A DNA stretch of 64,000 nt from Penicillus capitatus (lineage: Eukaryota > Chlorophyta). Shown here one piece after another: positions 1-11,363 of this stretch; within the stretch, counting starts at the first letter, position 1; each line of letters begins with the position of its first letter. The translations under genes were made by a program, and so were the position numbers. The notes under the pieces were generated by a model, which saw only the letters and a program-made list of their open reading frames with translations, made no database searches and was not told the DNA's origin. Location: positions 1,342,786 to 1,406,785 of the forward strand of contig OZ287702.1 of the NCBI GenBank assembly GCA_965649825.1, given 5' to 3'.

Positions 1-579
1 CGAAAGTGAGCAAGCACGCCCGGAATGACCACCTTGGCGACGATGTGACGATGGGGTGCAGATGTCGCGAGAGCGCTGAAGAAGGGAGGTAAATTCGTCG
101 CCGAGTTCTGCGGAGAGGGAACCATTCAGCAGATTAGGAATGCGATGTCCTCTGTCCTGGCTCGTCGAGGAAAGGAACTGCCTGAAATTTGGTCTGGCAA
201 CCTCAATGAGTGATTTCGAGGTTGAAGAGGCTTGTGTCTCGTGGCAGGTACTTTCCTGGGAAAGAGAGCTATGTGCAGCTGCTGGAATCGCATGGCTTTA
301 AGGTCGAAGAGGCGATGCTTTTCGCGAGAGACACCCGTTGTCCTGCTGGAATTACAGGATGGCTTGAAGTCTTCGGAGGTTTTTTCTTCGAAGGACTGCC
401 GAAATCCATGCACCAAGAGGTGTCGTCATCGTTGTCCTGAGAATGATTCTAGCGACAATCCTGTGTCTGTTTAGCTCATCAAGGAGACCGCAGTCGAAAT
501 GGAGCCTCTACATGTCGATGAAAACGGCGTTTACCTCGTCGACTACAAGAGGTTGAGGATCCATGCCGTGAAAACGTGA
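1..579 (+). CDS. SAM-dependent methyltransferase, copy 1 (5' end outside window)
   Basis: This is the 3' part of a class I SAM-dependent methyltransferase resembling trans-aconitate methyltransferase-like proteins; the substrate is unknown. The window opens at the end of an exon. Short GT-AG introns can be placed at 6-61, 192-247 and 420-474. The spliced exons read NVARALKKGG, then ELPEIWYFPGKESY, where the W-Y-F-P block is typical of the family, then the C-terminal tail ending YKRLRIHAVKT with a stop at 577-579. The SAM-binding motif lies upstream of the window but is seen in the three full copies starting at 16286, 39250 and 50278 (minus). Intron positions are identical in all copies, so this is DNA-level duplication and not retroposition. 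I see no lesion in the visible part. Family assignment is confident; function beyond methyl transfer is not. Confidence 0.8.
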
Positions 580-869
580 GAAATGGCCCAAGAAGTACAT
601 TGACTGCCGGATCGGCGAGCTGGCGTCTTCGACTTGGTTGCTGGCTGGTTGATGAGCAGTGTGACGGTGACGACTTTCTTCCTGACGTGACATGTCTCCG
701 ACGACCTGGTATCAGCTCTATTGACTGATCCATGAAGGTGACGTGAAATTAAAGTCTTCAGTGGATGGTCTTCACTCTGGTTTTTTACTACGTAACCTGC
801 CTGCTTTTTGTTTGCTCCCAATGAACGAATCGACTTTCATCATCATTAAGCATTGTCATCATCATCATT

Positions 870-2236
870 TAATAAGGTTTATTGTGGCAGTGCATAATGC
901 ACATCAGCCACATGAACAAGGACAACACGCTGTAACGTCTCGTTTTAATACGCGGATCATATCCTTGGTGCCCAAATCGGTCTGCTCAGTTGTCAAAGAG
1001 ACCAGACTACCCCGAGTGGGCGATCCTTGACAGCCTGGCGAGTGCATCTGGCTCAGTGGGAGGCTATGGCCATGGGTTCGATGGCGTAGCAGCGCGGCAC
1101 TTTGTTCGTCTGGTCGTCTCGACATGCATCCACGACTTTTGTTTTACGCTCGGCGACCAGTTTGTCGCCGATCTGCTACTCGGTGAGGTAGACGGACGCT
1201 CCATACGACTGACAGAAGCGACATTCGGATCAAGCGGCCGGCAAGGTTGGGATGTTTCAGCAAACAAGGTCGTGTTGTTCGGTATATGGCGATGAAGCCA
1301 CGGAATCTTCAGGGCGGCTGTTGCGAAACTCGCCAGACAGTTAATGCTCGACATGGCTGTAGGACGTACAACAAATCTGGAGCTCGATGAATGATAATTC
1401 CTTGAAACGTTGCGGCACGGGAGCGTTTGGATATGTTGGCCGCCGCACTTCATGAGGATATGATTTCTGAACTCACGGGTATCCAGTTACTTCCAGTGGT
1501 CGTGGCTGCAGATCTGATGAACGGAAGGAAGTCGAGATCTTTCAAGATGCGTGCGTCTTTTTGCCTTGTGGGCAGGCTGGGAGAAATGGGTGGGTGAGGT
1601 CTTGGTCAGAAACTCTGATGACACAGCGGCGATCGTTCACACAGTTCTGCAACCGAGATAGCAAGCACAGCGGGACTTCTAGTCTCCCAACCTTCGATGG
1701 TAGCATGGAGCCATCGATCGTGTCAAAAGCCGGCGACAGATCTACAGAGGCTGCCAGCATGTCTTGTCCTCGAATCGAAGAATGATTTACCTCTGTCGAT
1801 GAGGCTGGCCACTGCTGTCTCGCATGGCTCTCGTTTTCCGAAAACCGAACTGCTTGTCGGATAGGACCTTGTTTGACTCTGACCAATGTGCTGGGAGATC
1901 CGCGATGATTCTCAAACTGTTTTTTATGACACACAGCAACCCCTCCTGTAGGAGAGGGGACGGTGAACAATATGTCAAGCCATCCATCGATGGTGATTCA
2001 CCTTCAGCGCCTCGAGACCTTCGTCCAACACCCCATCACCGTGTTGTTCGGCAGAGGCGACGTCTCTTTTTCTTTAGCGCCGGAAGGATCCGACATCGAG
2101 AGAAGGACGAAGTGCGGCGCACGGAACGGGTTGAAGAATTCCGTATCCTTTGGTTCGATGTACGACAGCTATCCTGGAAATGTCGCGTCAGGCAGATGAC
2201 TACAGATGACTCGTGCGATTGAGAAATCTCTCGCAC
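870..2236 (-). mobile_element. Decayed non-LTR (LINE-like) reverse transcriptase remnant, copy 1
   Basis: Minus-strand reading frames carry typical non-LTR reverse transcriptase blocks broken by frameshifts and stops. Around 1800-1985 the text reads NKVLSDKQFGFRKTRA, the finger-region block. Around 1640-1790 it reads LAASVDLSPAFDTIDGSML, corresponding to the RT block that normally reads LDLSKAFDxVxH. Near 1570 PACPQGK corresponds to the G-x-PQG block. No single frame covers the domain and the YxDD box was not found intact, so this is a dead fragment. A parallel copy sits at 17590-18965. Confidence 0.7.
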
Positions 2237-2339
2237 CGCGAGCAAACATTAAAACGCATCATCTTCCCGTCGTACAGTCGGAGGTCGTACGTCCAGGTCG
2301 TCGTTTTCGACTTCGAAAACCCGTCGGCAATCGAACAGG

Positions 2340-2612
2340 ATGGCCACGTTGCAGGACCGCTTCAACATCAACAGTCAGTTGGAGCATCTCCAGTCGAAGT
2401 ACGTCGGCACCGGTCACGCAGACCTGCCACGTTATGAGTGGGTGGTCAACGTCCACCGAGACAGCTTTGCATCGTACATCGGACACCATGGACCACTGTG
2501 TTACTTCGCCGTTGCCGAGAACGAGTCCATCGGAAGAACGCGATACCATCTGATGCAGAGAATGCTGCAGCCGTGCGGGATCCCTCCCGAGAAGAAGGAC
2601 GACGAACTGTGA
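2340..2612 (+). CDS. SF3B5: Splicing factor 3B subunit 5 (SF3b10), copy 1
   Basis: A single-exon 90-residue protein matching SF3B5, the roughly 10-kDa subunit of the U2 snRNP SF3b complex that supports branch-point recognition in the nucleus. Diagnostic blocks are SQLEHLQSKYVGTGHAD near residue 12, a central HRDSF, YFAVAENES, and the terminal LMQRMLQPCGIPPEK. Length is close to the usual 86 residues, so the ATG at 2340 fits. It converges on the kinase gene at 2960-4039. A protein-identical copy lies at 36509-36781. No lesion is visible. Confidence 0.95.
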   Translation: MATLQDRFNINSQLEHLQSKYVGTGHADLPRYEWVVNVHRDSFASYIGHHGPLCYFAVAENESIGRTRYHLMQRMLQPCGIPPEKKDDEL

Positions 2613-2959
2613 ACGCCCCCCCCCGCCGTTTATCGCATCCCGTACCCTTGTGCAAGAGAGATGAGACGTCGTTTCGGAGGATCATAGTATCAAAGTTACA
2701 TTTTAGAAGAACCAAGTTTTTATTCCACACCAAAACGGAGGGCTGTCGAAAGAAAACCAGAGCTTCGAGGCACCATTGGGTTTGATACAATTGATATTGG
2801 CAATGATGAAGTCGTCGAAGCCCATAGACCTAAATCCCTGTAAAGAAATCCCGCGAAACAGTACTTCCTGTCGTTGCGCATTGCGCGTGCGATTGTTAGG
2901 CCCACTGCCATCGTCAGCTGTACACGCATGCCGCTCGCGTGCGCGTGTGCCGATTGCCA

Positions 2960-4039
2960 TCACTGCCAATGACCGTCCGGGACAAAATCTGTCGTCGCCT
3001 GTTGTACGCGGTACTGCAGATCCACTTCGCTCTGCAGATAGCTGCTGCATTCTTCGATGTATTCGGGGGAGCACGTGAGGTCGTTGTACAGTCTGGCCTG
3101 GGTCTCGGGGAGGTTGACGTTGAACCACGGGTCGTCCCAGATTCCGTCCATGTCGATCCGGCAGCAGGGATTCGTGTGCAGAATCCTCTGCAAGAAGGCC
3201 CGGCACTCGGGCGAGAGTCGATAGGGGTACGCCTCGAACTGCAGATCCGGCTCATCGTCCGTCTCCATCAGGTTTGTCAGCTGTCGGAGGATCGACGCCG
3301 AGTCGTCCGTGAGCTGCTGCACCAGAGGCCACGCCGTCAGTCCAAGCAGCATCTTGAACAGACACACGCCGCAGGCGTAGATGTCTCCCTTCACGGCGAA
3401 CTCGAACGAATTGCGTCGATTGTGGATCATGGACTCGGGTGCCATGTAGCCGCGTTTCCCCACGTAGGACCGCTCCCCGTTCTTCTCCAGCGACAGCTTG
3501 GAGCGCGAAAAGCCCAAATCGCACAGTATGATGTTCCAGCCCTGCGCCGAATGCTGCCCCGTGATGAGGATGTTGTCCAATGCGATGTCTCGGTTGGCGA
3601 CATTGCGCCGGTGCGAATAGTCCACCGCCAGGATGAGTTGCTGAAAGGCCCAGCGAGCTTCGTCCTCTGTAAGCGGCCCATTGCGCAGAAACTCTGCCAG
3701 TGTGCCTCCTTCTTCGTAGTTGAACGCAATCAGCAGAAAGTTTCGCGTGAGGCGGACTTCACGGAAGCCGACGATGTGCTTGTGGCAGAGCTTTCTGTGA
3801 TTCAGAATCTCTCGCGTCACTCGGCGGCATTTCCTCGAATCGATCCTGAGGACGTCGCGCGGATAGCATTTCACGGCTATCGGCCCGACGATCGTGTCCG
3901 AGTACGGATTGATGCGGTGGTCGATGACTTGGTAGACACATGCCTGTCCTCCCTGTCCCAAGAGTGCGTCTTGTCCGGGCGGTATAGAAAACCACGGTGG
4001 AAAATCAAGAGGAGCGGAGTAAGCGATATCAGCATTCAT
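2960..4039 (-). CDS. Ser/Thr protein kinase, SnRK2-like, altered catalytic loop, copy 1
   Basis: An intronless 359-residue protein kinase. Visible motifs in order: glycine loop LGQGGQACVY (near 27), VAIK-type IAVKCYP with the ATP lysine (near 54), catalytic loop VANRDIALDN (near 148), DLGFS in place of DFG (near 173), activation segment YVGKRGYMAPE (near 192), and DIYACGVCLF of subdomain IX. The domain fills most of the protein, with a short N-terminus and a C-terminal tail of about 80 residues. The overall style resembles plant and algal SnRK2 kinases. The invariant HRDxK/N loop reads NRDIALDN: His is Asn, and the usual Lys two residues after the catalytic Asp is Ala, so activity may be reduced. 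The ATP Lys, catalytic Asp and metal-binding Asn/Asp are kept. The copy at 37124-38203 encodes an apparently identical protein despite synonymous differences. The substrate is unknown. Confidence 0.92.
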   Translation of the reverse strand: MNADIAYSAPLDFPPWFSIPPGQDALLGQGGQACVYQVIDHRINPYSDTIVGPIAVKCYPRDVLRIDSRKCRRVTREILNHRKLCHKHIVGFREVRLTRNFLLIAFNYEEGGTLAEFLRNGPLTEDEARWAFQQLILAVDYSHRRNVANRDIALDNILITGQHSAQGWNIILCDLGFSRSKLSLEKNGERSYVGKRGYMAPESMIHNRRNSFEFAVKGDIYACGVCLFKMLLGLTAWPLVQQLTDDSASILRQLTNLMETDDEPDLQFEAYPYRLSPECRAFLQRILHTNPCCRIDMDGIWDDPWFNVNLPETQARLYNDLTCSPEYIEECSSYLQSEVDLQYRVQQATTDFVPDGHWQ

Positions 4040-4374
4040 GTCTGTCTATGTAACTCAAGCACGAGGAGAAAGGAACACGGAGGGGACAGAAGCGAAGGGC
4101 TTTAAACCGCAGACGGTAAGTGAACTGAAGTGAAGCGAAGCGAAGCTCGCACTGACGGCGGGAACGACGCGGCCAAAAGGTGCGGTCTACGCGGCTGGGA
4201 TTTGTGCTGGGAATGCCATTAACGGAGAGATGGATGCAAAATTTCCCGCGGCTCAGTCAACTTTGAGCTCATGCGTCATCTTCTTGACATCGGTCGGGTT
4301 ATTTTGCGAAGTCAAAACGTGAAGCAGCGTGCCTGTTGCGGAACCTACTGTGAAAGCGCCTGTGTCGCGTGCTG

Positions 4375-4858
4375 TCAGACATGACGCGTCATGTGCTTTG
4401 GCATTTTACCTGCGATGGTGTAGATGGAATGGTTCAGGATGAAAGGAGCAATGACTGCAGACAGCAACCCCAGAGCTGCAGAGAAACGATCGCAGCGATT
4501 CTGAGATGCGTTGTAGTGTAGACGATAAACACGATCTTCGAGACCTTCCCGGTCCATCCCCAAGAACTTGCTCAATCCCAATGCACCTAACACGTCGTCC
4601 GCCACGTATGTGTTACGTGCAATACGGGTAGGGAAATGGACCGGAGAGAGCTAAGCCGCCGGTCAGAGAGTAGCTCAGTGCTTCGGATGCGAGTCCGACA
4701 TCCAGAGGCTTTCCGGTGCGGTACCCTCGAAGTGCTAGAATCGGCAACACGATGCCGCAGCCGACTACGCTGCCAACTTGCGTCCCTTTCATACTTATAT
4801 GTTGAAAGAGACGAAGCGCCGCGTAACGACTCGGGTCAAAATCTTCGCCTGTTGCCAT
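4375..4858 (-). CDS. Small membrane protein of unknown function
   Basis: Two minus-strand exons joined by a 55-nt GT-AG intron (about 4586-4640) give a protein of about 142 residues. The N-terminus MATGEDFDPSRYAALRLFQ is followed by a hydrophobic segment (VGSVVGCGIVLPILAL) and a second one around SLTGGLALSG. After a charged stretch (YRLHYNASQNRCDR) comes a third (FSAALGLLSAVIAPFIL). The gene lies just past the end of block B and is transcribed in the same direction as the RUS gene at 4946-6480, about 90 bp away. I do not recognise the family with certainty. A mitochondrial or ER membrane location is possible but inferred only from hydrophobicity. Confidence 0.6.
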
Positions 4859-4945
4859 TTTTCGCTTGAATATTCGAATTGCAAGGCTGACCGTTACGCG
4901 ATGTCACATCTCAAGCGTCATCCCATCAAAGCGGATGGGTACTGT

Positions 4946-6480
4946 TCATTCAAGGGATGTCGTGCCAATTTGTGACACCCGTGTGGACTTTAGTCGATAA
5001 AGAAGGATTTGTGGCTTCCAACCAGCTTCTTCCAGCTGAGTGAGAAAATCGCCGAACCGCATGTTCGTTTCTCGAAGGCTCTGATGAAAGGCATCGATCC
5101 CTGGAGTCCAATGATGCTGTGATTGCTGCTGAAGCCATAAGAATTGCCAAAGGGCTTTGAGACAGTGCTTTGCTCCGCCTCCTTGCTTGAGCACCACAAA
5201 CCCATGTCCCTCTTCAACAAACAGCAGATACTGCTCTTCTCTGTAAACGTCAATCCACGAACTAAATCTTGCATTATGTACAAGACGTTCGGAAACGTAT
5301 TTCAACGAGCTGCCGAATTCGATAGATGGTGTGGCCAACAACCAGTCCGTCAGAATCTGCTGTTTCTGTGCCATCGTTGCGGGATCGGTGAGCGGCTGTC
5401 CAGCGAGATGCAACTGAATGAGCATACTCGATCGGACGAGGCTAAGGGAATCGAACTGAAGACATCGAAGGGCGATGAAGCGACATACGACGTGGATGGA
5501 ATGGAAAATGGCCCAGGTGACCAGAACAGGTTCCCAGCCTGTCGCATCTTGTAAAGATGACAGAATAACAACGCTTGTCAGCAAGCCTGTAAACTGCCCG
5601 GCCACCTCCCATGACTCTTCCTTGGCTGACACCTCACCAATGTTGTTGTTTCGTGCAAAATGCTGCTGGATAACACGTAACGAAGGTTTCGCCATGCCCG
5701 TTGCCAAAGCCCTGGCGAAGTTTCCCGTTCCGGCCAACAAAAGAAACTGGGAGGGAAAGAAGACCGTTGCGATCTCCAGAGAGAGCCCGACAGTGACGAT
5801 GACATCAGCCGCCATTCTCCACTCGCGTGGGTGCTGATCGATGTAGAGTCCCAAACGGCCGCCTACGAACAGACGGCCCAATGCTCCTACTCCGTCCTTC
5901 GTGATCCACTTGATCGATGCGGCGACAGCTGTTGCCGGAACCGCACTGGATCCCACACCGACAGCCCGGAGCATACTGCTGGTGGCCAGGGAAGTGCTCA
6001 CCCATCCCTAAACACATCTTCTCGTGACGATCGCGACCACGTATGTATGCCGTTCACACGGTGATATGAGTGGGCAGTGTCCACAGTTGATAGGGCAGAT
6101 AGTCAGCTGACACAGACTTTGGAAATTCCGTAGGGATAAAGAGTCCTAAAGATGCGCATCCTAACCCTGGCTGTTGGTGATGTTGCCTACCTGCCTGTTA
6201 TGGCGTCGGACAGGCGGAGCGTTTGATTCTGTAGACGGGATTTTCCGCTGTGTTTGACTCTCCAGTGACCATTGGCATCAAACAGGAGTGTCTCTGAGCC
6301 AGTTTCGACCAGGACCACCTCGTTCTGCAGAGGTTCCTGTCCAATACTTGAGATCGCACGACCAATTGTCTTACCTTTTCCGCCATCGGTCGTGCGTTGT
6401 CCGACGGCGACCGACCATTGCGGCATCGCGGCTTCCTCAGCACGTATCTTCTCTTCAGAAAGACTGTCTGTCTTGGACAT
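4946..6480 (-). CDS. Root UVB-sensitive (RUS/DUF647) family protein
   Basis: Three exons can be assembled. Exon 1 (about 6190-6480) starts MSKTDSLSEEK. After a short intron, a small exon (about 6063-6143) reads FIPTEFPKSVSADYLPYQLW, the hallmark entry block of the family. A second intron of about 55 nt leads to the long last exon with STSLATSSMLRAVGVG, KWITKDGVGALGRLFVGGR, PSQFLLLAGTGNFARA and KEESWEVAGQ, ending at 4946. These blocks match DUF647/RUS proteins, known in plants for UV-B sensing, auxin and vitamin B6-related roles and present in many eukaryotes, including human RUSF1. The molecular activity of the family is unclear. Several hydrophobic stretches suggest membrane association. The start at 6480 is the first methionine that gives a sensible N-terminus; one at 6636 is also open but Arg-rich. 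Single copy in this window. Confidence 0.88.
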
Positions 6481-8346
6481 GGGACCGTTCTCGAGACGTA
6501 CATGAGGATGACGGACGGTACGGGCACCGTTCCCTGTTCTCTGCGATGCTTCCTTCCACCCGTGTTCGATTAAACGCCTGGGTGACCGGAGCGATCTTCG
6601 CCGGCGTCGCCTACGTACACACACAAGTACACCCACGAAGTGTTCTCCCTGTCTCTTAGTTCCCCTCTTCGCCAGAGAACCCTTCTGCAGTCGACATCAC
6701 GCGTCGTCGACGCTTTCCCCGCTTCTCGAGTCATCCCTGACCCTCCTCCTCAAGTCTGCCTGCCCACAAGAGACCAGAGATGATGCTTGGCTGTAGGTCA
6801 GGGATCCCTTGTTTGGACCTGCGTTTCGGGCGGCGTGCATCAAACAGTGGAACCAGGTAAAGGGTCGGAATTTAAAATGGAATGTATGATGTAGCCATAT
6901 CGTCCATGAATGTGTACGAAATACATCGAGAGGGCGGCAGGAGTCGCAGATCCATCACCGCCCTCACTCAATCGGAGAAAACAAAAAAAAGAGAGAAGAC
7001 ACGAGTGTTTGGCGTAGGGGATTGATTTTGTATTCGGTGGAATGGCACACGCACTGGCAAACCGTGGACTATAATGGCCATCGAAAAATCCGCCCGCAAC
7101 GTTGAATATCTCTCTGCGATGCATGAATGTCAAATCGACAATGGTCTTCCCACCCGTTGCGATTGTGACTGTCGCAAGGGACAAGGAAGCTAAAAAATAT
7201 CAGACGCCAATCATTTGCCTTTCTCTTGTTGTACATCGGATGCGATTTAAAAAAGGCGCCTTATCGGAACTGGATGTGTTCTGTCCGGTCTTGTAACGGA
7301 ACGAAAGTCTTATTCTGCGAGATACAACGCATGTCCATGCAACGCCCTGCGCGTCAAGGACATGCTTCGAGAGATCTGTACGACGGATGATTCACCGCAA
7401 TGCGACATCATGAGCAGAGAGAAGTGGTCCGATGATCGTACCTGTTTGAATTGCGGCCGCCATGTGTGATCTTTCTTGGGCCTCTGTGTGAGGAGCGCCA
7501 CCAGAAATGATCCCAGATCGAGTTCAACAGCCTCCACGATGCTTCTGTTGTTGTCTGGGGCGAGTAACGGGGAATGGCGACTTTCGGCGTCAGCGAGTAG
7601 GCCAGGAGTCTTCTCAAGGATATCGAATCCATGGATTCCGGCTCTTGCGGGTACGGGGATGACGTCTGTACGACTACATGTCACACATGTCTCAGTAAAT
7701 CACACATTACACTCTCTTTTAGCGCTTAAAAAAGTGGAAGAGTCAACAATAAGCACGTATGAATTCCAATACTGAATTCCTGGGAACCTAACTGTCTTTG
7801 GAATTTAACATCTCTCCTCGCGACCCCAGTTTCTCAACTTATTTGAATAAAAACGGATACCGTCATTTCAAACCAATCCATCCAGAAGCTACTTGAAGAA
7901 GAGAGGGGAAGGTTATTTAACAGGTGTGGCAGCAGTGGTCGTCATTATTTTCTAAGAATCGATCCTAACACGTAGAAGAAAAGAGAGTCAACAAAAAACG
8001 ATCGACGAAACCCAGTCTGCCATAGAGGGGAATCTATCAGTAACGCCACGCGTTGAGCTTTGTCGCCACAATTATAACAAATCGGTATCAGCATGTTCAC
8101 GATTACAACTTTCTTTGAATATGAGAAGAAAGACAGGAATCAAATGGATAGATAGAGTGAGAACGCTCAGAATACACTGTTCCCTCGAGGTAACATGCTG
8201 TGTGAACGTGGCACACCTGAAGGCGGTCGATGGTGGCGTCTTGAAGAGGGATTAACGAAACTCGTGCCCCTCCATGGTCGAGGTCTCGGTAGAACCCCAG
8301 AAAAGAAAACCTCCATCTGGACTTGGGAAGACAAACATCGGTTCAC
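6481..8346. other. Region without a supported gene
   Basis: Open frames on the minus strand at 6840-7184 and 7310-7684 have no motif I recognise and no clear splice extensions. The stretch from about 7770 to 8190 is AT-richer with many stops. It may hold the 3' flank of PTEN and regulatory DNA. I see nothing else. Confidence 0.4.
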
Positions 8347-10173
<1,827 letters not shown>

Positions 10174-10428
10174 ATGTCTCCTCCACGTGGCGCGCCGCAT
10201 TATCTGAAGGAAGTATGGAGTCCGATGGGTGGCTGGTACTGTGACCCAGTCTACTGGAGACGTAATACGGTCATCGGTCTCTGTGCCTGCTTTGCGATAA
10301 CCATACCAATGTTCTTCTACTCTGCCAAACTCGAAGAACGTCCAAACTATCCGCGACGTTGGATCCCTTCCCTACTCTGGTGCAAGAACTTCCCAGATCC
10401 TCCCTCAGGTGTGTTCTCACACAAATGA
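10174..10428 (+). CDS. Small single-pass membrane protein, possibly mitochondrial complex I accessory
   Basis: An 84-residue protein with a charged, proline-containing N-terminus, then WSPMGGWYCDPVYWRRNT, one hydrophobic span (VIGLCACFAITIPMFFYSA) and a conserved-looking tail (KLEERPNYPRRWIPSLLWCKNF). The arrangement W-x-x-x-GGWY-x-DP-x-x-WRRNT before a single helix resembles a small protein I associate with plant and protist mitochondrial inner membrane, possibly complex I. That assignment is from memory of family style and is tentative. The stop at 10426-10428 gives the usual short length. It is followed by NAA10 on the opposite strand, with the two 3' ends about 150 bp apart. Confidence 0.6.
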   Translation: MSPPRGAPHYLKEVWSPMGGWYCDPVYWRRNTVIGLCACFAITIPMFFYSAKLEERPNYPRRWIPSLLWCKNFPDPPSGVFSHK

Positions 10429-10574
10429 GATTCGGTTAAGCGTGACGCGTTGGTGATGAGATTAGGAACCTCCTCCTGAGATGATGAGAAGTGACGCTGG
10501 CTGGCTGTCCAGCAGCTGATGAAACACGGTTTCAGTGTGTGCTAAGAGATGGTATCTTAAATGGGTTCGATCTG

Positions 10575-11311
10575 TCAAGTAATGGGTTTCTTTCTGAAAT
10601 CTCTCCTCATGTCGTATGCGTCTTCCCCGTCTGCGTAGTACTTTGCCTCCACATCATGAATCCTATTCACCATCACAAGAGAATGTCATCCATTGCAGAT
10701 CTAGAGTGGGTTGGGACTCGTAGCCGAGGGTCTCTGTGTAGAGATGATAGGCTGCTTTGTTGGTGACACGGACATGGAGAGAAGAGTATTCGGCATCAAA
10801 CACTTGGGCCATGGCACGATCTGAACGAACGAACATGTCCGCTGTTCTACTAAGAGAGATGAAAAGACATACGTGCAGCGTTCATCAGCTTGGTCGCCAG
10901 TCCCAATTTACGGTGGGAACGCGCAACAGCGAGGGAGGTGATATGACCATGCACTTCACTCGAGTCCTCTTCCCTGAAGGAAAATGAGAAAATGTGTGAG
11001 ATATCATCGAAGGCTGTACATTTTTGCCAAAACATAACCAACGATCTTCCCATCATAGTCTTCCGCCACGTAGAGCAGCTGGGGCCAGGACAGGATATGG
11101 TAGAAATAGTACTGCACAGCCAACAATGACATTCTCACACAACACCGCCCATGCGAGTGACAGAAGAAACCTTCAGGAGATAGTTCTCGGGCAAACTGAC
11201 AACAGCAGGTCATTTCAGAACGGCGCTCTAGTAGACATAGAGTTACCAAAGGAGGTTGCAGCGTTGAATGGCGAGTAGGTCTGCAAGCGTTGCTGGTCGA
11301 ATCGACACCAT
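10575..11311 (-). CDS. NAA10: N-alpha-acetyltransferase 10 (ARD1), NatA catalytic subunit
   Basis: Assembled from several exons with short introns. The start at 11311 reads [20 protein letters not shown]. An intron inside the Cys codon leads to LPENY, then [48 protein letters not shown] with the acetyl-CoA binding RxxGxA pattern, KLMNAA, then [18 protein letters not shown] and [19 protein letters not shown], stop at 10575. These blocks match NAA10, which acetylates nascent N-termini at the ribosome with NAA15. The C-terminus is short, ending soon after the GNAT domain. Its start codon is only 52 bp from that of COX15, which runs the other way. The gene lies just outside block C and is single copy here. 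Confidence 0.93.
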
Positions 11312-11363
11312 CTCTCCTCGACCTCAACCAACGCGACAGAAGGTGTACGATTGACCGTAGACG
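11312..11363. promoter_or_regulatory. Short bidirectional promoter, NAA10/COX15
   Basis: Only 52 bp separate the two divergent start codons, so the promoter and both 5' UTRs must overlap or extend into the genes. The left edge of block C falls inside it, so the other COX15 copy (44524) has a different upstream sequence. Confidence 0.55.

Larger units (their letters stand above)
1..2236 (+). repeat. Duplicated block A, copy 1 (methyltransferase + LINE remnant)
   Basis: Nearly colinear with 16286-18965 in the same orientation, including introns and the non-coding 3' flank of the methyltransferase. Similarity stops at about 2236, where block B begins. The methyltransferase half recurs at 39250-40350 and, inverted, at 49090-50278, but without the LINE part. 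Confidence 0.85.
2236..4380 (+). repeat. Duplicated block B, copy 1 (SF3B5 + kinase)
   Basis: Direct repeat of about 36405-38570, some 34 kb away. Both genes and the intergenic DNA are shared. Similarity fades after about 4260 and ends near 4380 in sequence common to both copies (GAGCTCATGCGTCATCTTCT). The left edge joins block A within the shared string CGCACCGCGAGCAA. Confidence 0.85.

Noticed and set aside
2939-4105. A 388-codon plus-strand open frame, and its twin at 37103-38269
   Set aside because: It is the antisense of the intronless kinase. The minus strand carries all kinase motifs; the plus frame has no recognisable domain and is open because of codon bias.
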